A stretch of 7,834 nt of DNA from CAYWMQ01 sp964459635 (lineage in GTDB: Bacteria; Patescibacteriota; Minisyncoccia; Phycocordibacterales; UBA12088), in NCBI GenBank assembly GCA_964459635.1, contig CAYWMQ010000037.1:1-7834 (forward strand), in the 5' to 3' direction. The notes under the pieces were generated by a model that was not told the origin of the DNA, did not search any database, and worked only from the letters and a program-made list of their open reading frames with translations. This document shows, piece by piece, positions 4,618 through 7,834 of this stretch. Positions within the stretch are counted from its first letter, which is position 1; each line of letters begins with the position of its first letter. The position numbers and the translations under genes are program-made.

Positions 4618-5599
4618 GCGTTACGCAAAACAGGTGGCGAGAGGCACAAGCAGTGCTAATGCTCATACCAGACGAGAGGACAGCGCGAGCACGCCTGTTT
4701 CCTCCGCCCGTGCACGACACTCATTCCGCAAAGCTCCCACCTCAGAAGGAAGCACAGCCGTCACGCGCGGGCCCGTTCTGATTCGGAAAGCGGACGGGGA
4801 CACCGAGCCCTTTAATGCGGAAAAGCTGCACTTCTCGCTCACACGCACCGGTGCTGACCGTGACCTTATTGAGCACGTGACAAAGGAGATCGCCTCCGGA
4901 GTGCGAGACGGCGACAGAACATTCGATATTTATCGTAAGGCATTTCGCTTGCTGCGACGCTCGGAACAGCACGCCGCCGCGCGATACTCACTCAAGCGCG
5001 CTGTGCTTGACCTGGGTCCGAGTGGGTATCCTTTTGAGGACTTCGTTGCGGAAATACTGCGCCGTAAAGGTTACGCCGCACAAACGCGCCTCATCGGACG
5101 CGGCGCATGCACCACACACGAGCTTGATGTTGTCGCAGAAAAGGATGGACGCAGACTGGCAGCGGAAGTTAAATTCCACAACAATGTGGGTCTCAAGTCT
5201 GACATAAAGGTGGCCCTATATGTGAAGGCCCGCTTTGACGACCTCGCGGCGGGGCCCGACAAAGACGGAGCCGCGCTCTTCCACGACCGTTACATCATCA
5301 CGAACACAAAGTTTTCCTCTCAAGCCGAATCGTACGGCGCATGCGCGGGCCTAACCCTCGTGAGCTGGAGCAAGCCGAACATGGGCAACTTGCAGGACCT
5401 TATCGAAGAGACACGCGTCCATCCGCTTACATGCCTCACCTCGCTTTCAACCGCACAAAAAAGGGCTCTGCTTGCTAAGCAGATAGTGCTATGCCAGAAC
5501 ATAAGAAAGGACCCGTCCGTACTTGAAAGCTTAGGTCTCAGCCCAAGGCTTACGGAGCGCGTGTTGGGGGAAACTCAAGCGCTTTGTCCGCTTGATTAA
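4607..5599 (+). CDS. ATP-cone domain fused to a PD-(D/E)xK restriction-endonuclease-like domain
   Basis: The 330-residue protein has a polar, probably disordered N-terminus (1-55) and an ATP-cone at about 57-135 (VLIRKADGDTEPFNAEKL, then helices resembling the allosteric domain of ribonucleotide reductase and NrdR). An Mrr/Holliday-resolvase-like nuclease core follows at about 139-255. The putative active site is E144 (YPFEDFVAEIL), D174 (HELDVV) and E187-x-K189 (AAEVKFHNN). A helical C-terminal region (270-325) has a possible helix-hairpin-helix look (LESLGLSPRLTERVL). ATP-cones bind ATP or dATP, so a nucleotide-gated nuclease is a reasonable inference, but the biological role is not established. 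Its ATG overlaps the membrane peptide gene by 11 nt. An in-frame GTG at 4634 would remove only nine residues. No terminator separates it from the MgtC gene. Confidence 0.8.
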   Translation: MDSRRYAKQVARGTSSANAHTRREDSASTPVSSARARHSFRKAPTSEGSTAVTRGPVLIRKADGDTEPFNAEKLHFSLTRTGADRDLIEHVTKEIASGVRDGDRTFDIYRKAFRLLRRSEQHAAARYSLKRAVLDLGPSGYPFEDFVAEILRRKGYAAQTRLIGRGACTTHELDVVAEKDGRRLAAEVKFHNNVGLKSDIKVALYVKARFDDLAAGPDKDGAALFHDRYIITNTKFSSQAESYGACAGLTLVSWSKPNMGNLQDLIEETRVHPLTCLTSLSTAQKRALLAKQIVLCQNIRKDPSVLESLGLSPRLTERVLGETQALCPLD

Positions 5600-5636
5600 G
5601 GTACTATGTGGCTATAGCGTTCACCTGCGTCACTCT

Positions 5637-6098
5637 ATGTCATCCGAATTAGAGGTTTTTCTACAGCTCGGTTTAGCTATGGTGCTGGGTGCCATGCTGG
5701 GACTCGAACGTGCAATGGCGGGGAAGGAGGCGGGCATGCGCACATTTTCACTCGTCACCATTGGCTCATGTCTTTTTGTGGTGCTCTCTGAGCTCGTGGC
5801 GGCGCACCATCCCGATGCTGCCCGTTTTGATCCCCTGCGTATGGCGGCCGCAGTAGTGACGGGTATCGGCTTTCTTGGAGCGGGCCTTATCATCTTTCAA
5901 CAGGAGCTTAAGGGTCTCACCACAGCCGCTGCGCTTTGGGTTGCTTCAGGCATAGGTATGGCGATAGGGTTCAGGTATTACAGTATCGCTTTTTTTGCCA
6001 CGTGCCTTACCCTTTTCGTGTTCGTTATCCTTTGGTTTTTTGAGCAGTATATCGAGGAAAAGCTTGCCTTACACCGCCGTCCCAACCGCCGCCATTGA
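5637..6098 (+). CDS. MgtC/SapB-family membrane protein
   Basis: The 153-residue protein has the MgtC/SapB signature in order: LGAMLGLERAMAGKEAGMRT (about residues 17-36), LVTIGSCLFVVLSEL, RMAAAVVTGIGFLGAGLI (about 70-87) and LTTAAALWVASGIGMAIG. There are four to five membrane helices and a basic C-terminus. The soluble C-terminal domain of Salmonella MgtC is absent, as in the SapB-like short form. MgtC proteins act at the inner membrane in survival at low magnesium and modulate ATP synthase, but the substrate is not settled for this short type. The ATG at 5637 fits the family N-terminus. An in-frame TTG at 5592 is less likely. No SD and only a weak upstream promoter (TTGATT at 5592, TATAGC at 5613, 15-bp spacer) are visible, so read-through from the nuclease gene is plausible. 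Confidence 0.88.
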   Translation: MSSELEVFLQLGLAMVLGAMLGLERAMAGKEAGMRTFSLVTIGSCLFVVLSELVAAHHPDAARFDPLRMAAAVVTGIGFLGAGLIIFQQELKGLTTAAALWVASGIGMAIGFRYYSIAFFATCLTLFVFVILWFFEQYIEEKLALHRRPNRRH

Positions 6099-6123
6099 CC
6101 CCCGGTAGGGCTTCTGGTACAGT
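6095..6123 (+). promoter_or_regulatory. rpsP promoter, predicted leaderless
   Basis: TTGACC (6095-6100), a 17-bp spacer and TACAGT (6118-6123) with an extended -10 TGG (6115-6117). The predicted start is about 6130, 3 nt before the ATG at 6133. No room is left for an SD. The -35 box overlaps the TGA of the MgtC gene (6096-6098). Confidence 0.75.
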
Positions 6124-6132
6124 ACTCGCACT

Positions 6133-6474
6133 ATGGTAATAATCAGACTTCTGCGCGTGGGGCGCAAAAATCATGCGGAGTTCCGCGTCGTAGCGACCGA
6201 GTCCAAGCGGGCTGCTTCGAGCGCGAATTATATAGAGTCCTTGGGCTTTTATAATCCGCATACGGGCGAGGTGAAGCTGCGTGAAGAGCGCGTCAAGCGA
6301 TGGCTTGATAACGGCGCGCAGGTAAGCGGCACCGTGCACAACATTTTAGTGGAGCAGAAGATAGTGGAAGGACCGAAGCGAAACGTGCTTCCCAAGAAAA
6401 CAGCGCCTGTAAAAGAGGCCGAAGCTGAGCCGCAAAAGGAAGCAGCGACGGAGCCTGCACCTGCTGAGGCATAG
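6133..6474 (+). CDS. rpsP: 30S ribosomal protein bS16
   Basis: bS16 is a structural protein of the small ribosomal subunit. The 113 residues match the family start to end: MVIIRLLRVGRKNHAEFRVVATESKRA, FIESLG-like YIESLGFYNPHTGEV, and ERVKRWLDNGAQVSGTVHNIL. The conserved core ends near residue 82. Beyond it lies a 28-30 residue tail rich in Ala, Glu, Pro and Lys that is probably disordered and is longer than in the roughly 80-residue E. coli protein. The gene opens the conserved rpsP-khpA-(rimM)-trmD cluster and has its own promoter, whose start lies almost at the ATG. khpA follows after a 103-nt gap with a separate promoter. Confidence 0.95.
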   Translation: MVIIRLLRVGRKNHAEFRVVATESKRAASSANYIESLGFYNPHTGEVKLREERVKRWLDNGAQVSGTVHNILVEQKIVEGPKRNVLPKKTAPVKEAEAEPQKEAATEPAPAEA

Positions 6475-6490
6475 CCTGAGGATAGAGCAC

Positions 6491-6520
6491 TTGACAGCAG
6501 AGCCGCTGGCGTTGTATACT
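6491..6520 (+). promoter_or_regulatory. khpA promoter
   Basis: Consensus TTGACA (6491-6496), an 18-bp spacer and TATACT (6515-6520, 5 of 6). The predicted start near 6527 gives a leader of about 50 nt before the ATG at 6578, without a clear SD (only ACGG near 6562). Confidence 0.7.
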
Positions 6521-6577
6521 GTATAGGTTACTAACATTTAGCACTAATTCCTTACCGCACGACGGTAGCACAGACAT

Positions 6578-6931
6578 ATGGAAGAGGATCAGGCTTTTCT
6601 GGAGTACGTGATTAAGGCGCTCGTGGACCAGCCGGACCGCGTCAAAGTGACGCGCACGGTTGACCAGATGGGTGTCCTGCTTACGCTCGACGTCCACCCG
6701 GACGACATGGGCAAAATAATAGGACGCAGCGGCAACACCGCGAAGTCTATTCGCACGCTTTTGCGCGTGGTGGGTATGAAGCATAACGCGCGCGTTAACT
6801 TGAAGATCAACGAGCCGGAAGGCGGCTTGCGCGACCGCGAGGCGGCAGCGGCAGCCCGAGGCGATATGACGGAAGACACTTCCAGCGTCACCAAGTCACT
6901 TGACGAGGCGATGGAGGGGCTTAAGCTGTAG
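6578..6931 (+). CDS. khpA: KH-domain RNA-binding protein KhpA
   Basis: KhpA is a small KH protein that binds RNA and partners with KhpB (EloR/Jag) in Gram-positive bacteria. The 117-residue product has the typical start (AFLEYVIKALVDQPDRVKV) and a type II KH fold, with the RNA-binding GxxG loop as GRSG at residues 49-52 within MGKIIGRSGNTAKSIRTLL, then NARVNLKI. Family members are usually about 75-80 residues. The roughly 37 extra residues form an acidic, Ala-rich tail (from about 81) that is probably disordered or helical. Position after rpsP is the standard location (ylqC in Bacillus). A strong hairpin follows the stop, and the usual next gene, rimM, is absent. Confidence 0.93.
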   Translation: MEEDQAFLEYVIKALVDQPDRVKVTRTVDQMGVLLTLDVHPDDMGKIIGRSGNTAKSIRTLLRVVGMKHNARVNLKINEPEGGLRDREAAAAARGDMTEDTSSVTKSLDEAMEGLKL

Positions 6932-6952
6932 CAAAACGAGTAAAGCTTTCAC

Positions 6953-6988
6953 CGCAAGCGCTCCGACCTCAAGGTTGGGGCGTTTGCG
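6953..6988 (+). terminator. Long hairpin downstream of khpA
   Basis: A 16-bp stem with three G:T wobbles (6953-6968 with 6973-6988) closes a TCAA loop 21 nt after the khpA stop. Only TT follows before an A-rich tract, so efficiency as an intrinsic terminator is doubtful. It may mark the mRNA 3' end of the rpsP-khpA unit. Confidence 0.6.
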
Positions 6989-6998
6989 TTAGCAAGGC

Positions 6999-7047
6999 AA
7001 AAGTTAAAAGGCAAAATTCAAAAGTGCAAGGAAAAAGTATAAAGTTT
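6999..7047 (+). repeat. Degenerate 7-bp tandem repeat in the khpA-ASCH gap
   Basis: Seven consecutive 7-bp windows, mostly starting AAAA or AAAG (AAAAGTT, AAAAGGC, AAAATTC, AAAAGTG and others), run without a phase break. The rest of the 301-nt gap (6932-7232) holds the khpA hairpin, a short ATGGCA/TGCCAT inverted repeat (7055-7071) and the ASCH promoter. No gene is seen. Confidence 0.65.
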
Positions 7048-7166
7048 GTTACGTATGGCAGTTGTTATGCCATCTGCAAATAACTTGTAGTAAGTCACAA
7101 AGACAAAAGATTTGACCACTTTTCGAGAGGTGTAAGCAATTGCATGCGTACTTACTTTTGTGTAAA

Positions 7167-7195
7167 TTGACATATTAGGTCGTAAGTGCTATAAT
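7167..7195 (+). promoter_or_regulatory. Near-perfect consensus promoter of the ASCH gene
   Basis: TTGACA (7167-7172), a 17-bp spacer and TATAAT (7190-7195) with TGC extension (7187-7189): both boxes are perfect. The predicted start near 7202 gives a 31-nt leader with SD AGGAAGGA (7220-7227). ACTTAC (7150-7155) and GTAAGT (7182-7187) form a weak inverted repeat around the -35 box and could be an operator. Confidence 0.88.
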
Positions 7196-7232
7196 ACTAA
7201 TTACAGTTTGTCATCACACAGGAAGGACGCCC

Positions 7233-7580
7233 ATGAAAACGCTAAAGTTCAGACCTGAACTCATCGAGTTGATGAGAAAAGGCGAAAAGACCGTCACCTG
7301 GCGGCTGTTTGACGATAAGGATCTCCGGGAAGGGGATGCCGTTCAGCTAGTAAACTGGGAATCGGGCGAGTCAGCAGGTACGGCACGCTTGTCTTCCGTG
7401 CGGACGCTCACTCTCTCTGATGCATGGCAACATGACCCTGCGGGACATGAAACGTACCCCGACGCGGCGACAATGCTTGCAACGTACCGCTCATACTACG
7501 GCGACCGTGTTGCGCTTACTACCGAAGTGAAAGTGATACGGCTCGTGGATATCCGTCTCACTAACATCATGCACTCATGA
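7233..7580 (+). CDS. ASCH-domain protein
   Basis: The 115-residue protein is a single ASCH domain, related to PUA and EVE folds, with the motif LKFRPELIELMRKGEKTVTWRLFDDKDLREGD (K..KT.TWR and the GD turn) in its first 35 residues, followed by strands VQLVNWESG and TARLSSVRTL. ASCH proteins are predicted to bind RNA or modified nucleobases, and some are amidohydrolases. The function here is unknown. It has its own near-consensus promoter and an SD (AGGAAGGA) 5 nt before the ATG. It stands between khpA and trmD, where rimM is usual, and is probably an independent insertion because it is bounded by a promoter and a palindrome. The last residues (LTNIMHS) and the stop are encoded by the palindrome. 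Confidence 0.8.
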   Translation: MKTLKFRPELIELMRKGEKTVTWRLFDDKDLREGDAVQLVNWESGESAGTARLSSVRTLTLSDAWQHDPAGHETYPDAATMLATYRSYYGDRVALTTEVKVIRLVDIRLTNIMHS

Positions 7581-7593
7581 GTGCATGATGTTA
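7562..7593 (+). terminator. 32-bp perfect palindrome over the ASCH stop codon, candidate terminator
   Basis: Bases 7562-7577 are the exact reverse complement of 7578-7593. As RNA it forms a 14-bp stem with a CATG loop. The TGA stop is 7578-7580, at the centre. A T-rich run (CTTCTTTCTATATT) follows from 7594, so an intrinsic terminator is likely, with only partial U content. Confidence 0.7.
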
Positions 7594-7612
7594 CTTCTTT
7601 CTATATTCCGCG

Positions 7613-7647
7613 TTCAACTTTCTACTTTCTACTTACTACTTTCTACT
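7613..7647 (+). repeat. Degenerate 7-bp tandem repeat upstream of trmD
   Basis: Five 7-mers (TTCAACT, TTCTACT three times, TACTACT) end 5 bp before the trmD ATG. The family is the inverse of that after mnmA (3617-3644). The final unit contains TCTACT (7642-7647), at -10 distance for a start at about 7654, so the repeat may double as the trmD promoter. No good -35 box or SD is seen. Confidence 0.7.
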
Positions 7648-7652
7648 TCGCC

Positions 7653-7834
7653 ATGCATTTCCACATCATCACCCTTTTTCCCGGCGCGTTTGACTCGTAC
7701 TTAGGCGAGTCCATTATCAAGCGCGCCATAGAGCGCAAGCAGATCAAGGTGTCTTTTTACAACCCGCGCGACTTCGTGAAGCCGCGGAAGAAGACACCCA
7801 CGTACCAAGACGTGCGCGTGGACAAGCGCCCGTA
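7653..7834 (+). CDS. trmD: tRNA (guanine-N1)-methyltransferase TrmD, N-terminal part
   Basis: TrmD methylates G37 of tRNAs next to the anticodon, using S-adenosylmethionine, and prevents frameshifting. Sixty residues are visible before the window ends: the family start MHFHIITLFPGAFDSYLGES is followed by IIKRAIERKQIKVSFYNPRDF and VRVDKRP, the start of the (D)DRPYGGG region. The SPOUT knot and catalytic residues lie outside the window. The ATG at 7653 fits the family start. No SD precedes it, and the gap to the ASCH palindrome is filled by a 7-bp repeat. It belongs to the rpsP-khpA-trmD cluster. Confidence 0.95.
   Translation, partial: MHFHIITLFPGAFDSYLGESIIKRAIERKQIKVSFYNPRDFVKPRKKTPTYQDVRVDKRP

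Noticed and set aside
6999..7047. CRISPR-like array
   Set aside because: Units are 7 bp, degenerate and without spacers, so this is a short tandem repeat and not CRISPR.
7112..7140. Second promoter upstream of the ASCH gene starting at TTGACC
   Set aside because: No acceptable -10 box at 16-18 bp; the consensus promoter at 7167-7195 explains expression.

Overview
The window looks like a piece of a Patescibacteria (Candidate Phyla Radiation) genome, most likely Parcubacteria-like. This is inferred from the mix of reduced core genes (a 2-thiouridylase, ribosomal protein bS16, KhpA, TrmD), an orphan RhuM/Fic protein, and many degenerate short tandem repeats between and inside genes. TGA is used as a stop, so the recoded TGA=Gly lineages are unlikely. 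No taxonomic search could be run.

Layout. Bases 1-600 hold one small membrane protein on the minus strand (179-418), with its own promoter, a Shine-Dalgarno (SD) site and downstream hairpins. Everything else lies on the plus strand. A 3'-truncated phosphoenolpyruvate synthase (659-1369) runs into a RhuM/Fic-Doc protein (1359-2351). mnmA follows (2450-3613) and carries repeat-encoded insertions. A gene-free, hairpin-rich stretch (3614-3894) precedes a solitary SpoT/MESH1-like HD hydrolase (3956-4396) with a clear intrinsic terminator. Next come a 46-residue membrane peptide (4477-4617) overlapping an ATP-cone/PD-(D/E)xK nuclease-like protein (4607-5599), and an MgtC/SapB-type membrane protein (5637-6098). 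The window ends in the conserved translation cluster rpsP, khpA and trmD (partial at the right edge), with an ASCH-domain gene standing where rimM is usual.

Two patterns cut across the genes. First, the candidate promoters fall into two classes. ppsA, mnmA, the 46-residue peptide, rpsP and perhaps trmD have a -10 box placed so that the predicted transcript starts at or within about 3 nt of the ATG, so they look leaderless. The HD, ASCH and minus-strand membrane genes have 27-32 nt leaders with SD sites, and khpA has a leader of about 50 nt with no clear SD. Second, tracts of degenerate 7-bp units occur at 2862-2889, 2913-2947, 3417-3451, 3617-3644, 6999-7047 and 7613-7647. Three of these are translated as part of MnmA. 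An 8-bp-period tract lies exactly at the point where ppsA breaks off.

Functionally, mnmA, rpsP, khpA and trmD form a translation and tRNA-modification set. The HD hydrolase, Fic protein, ATP-cone nuclease and ASCH protein form an accessory set concerned with nucleotide signalling or stress.
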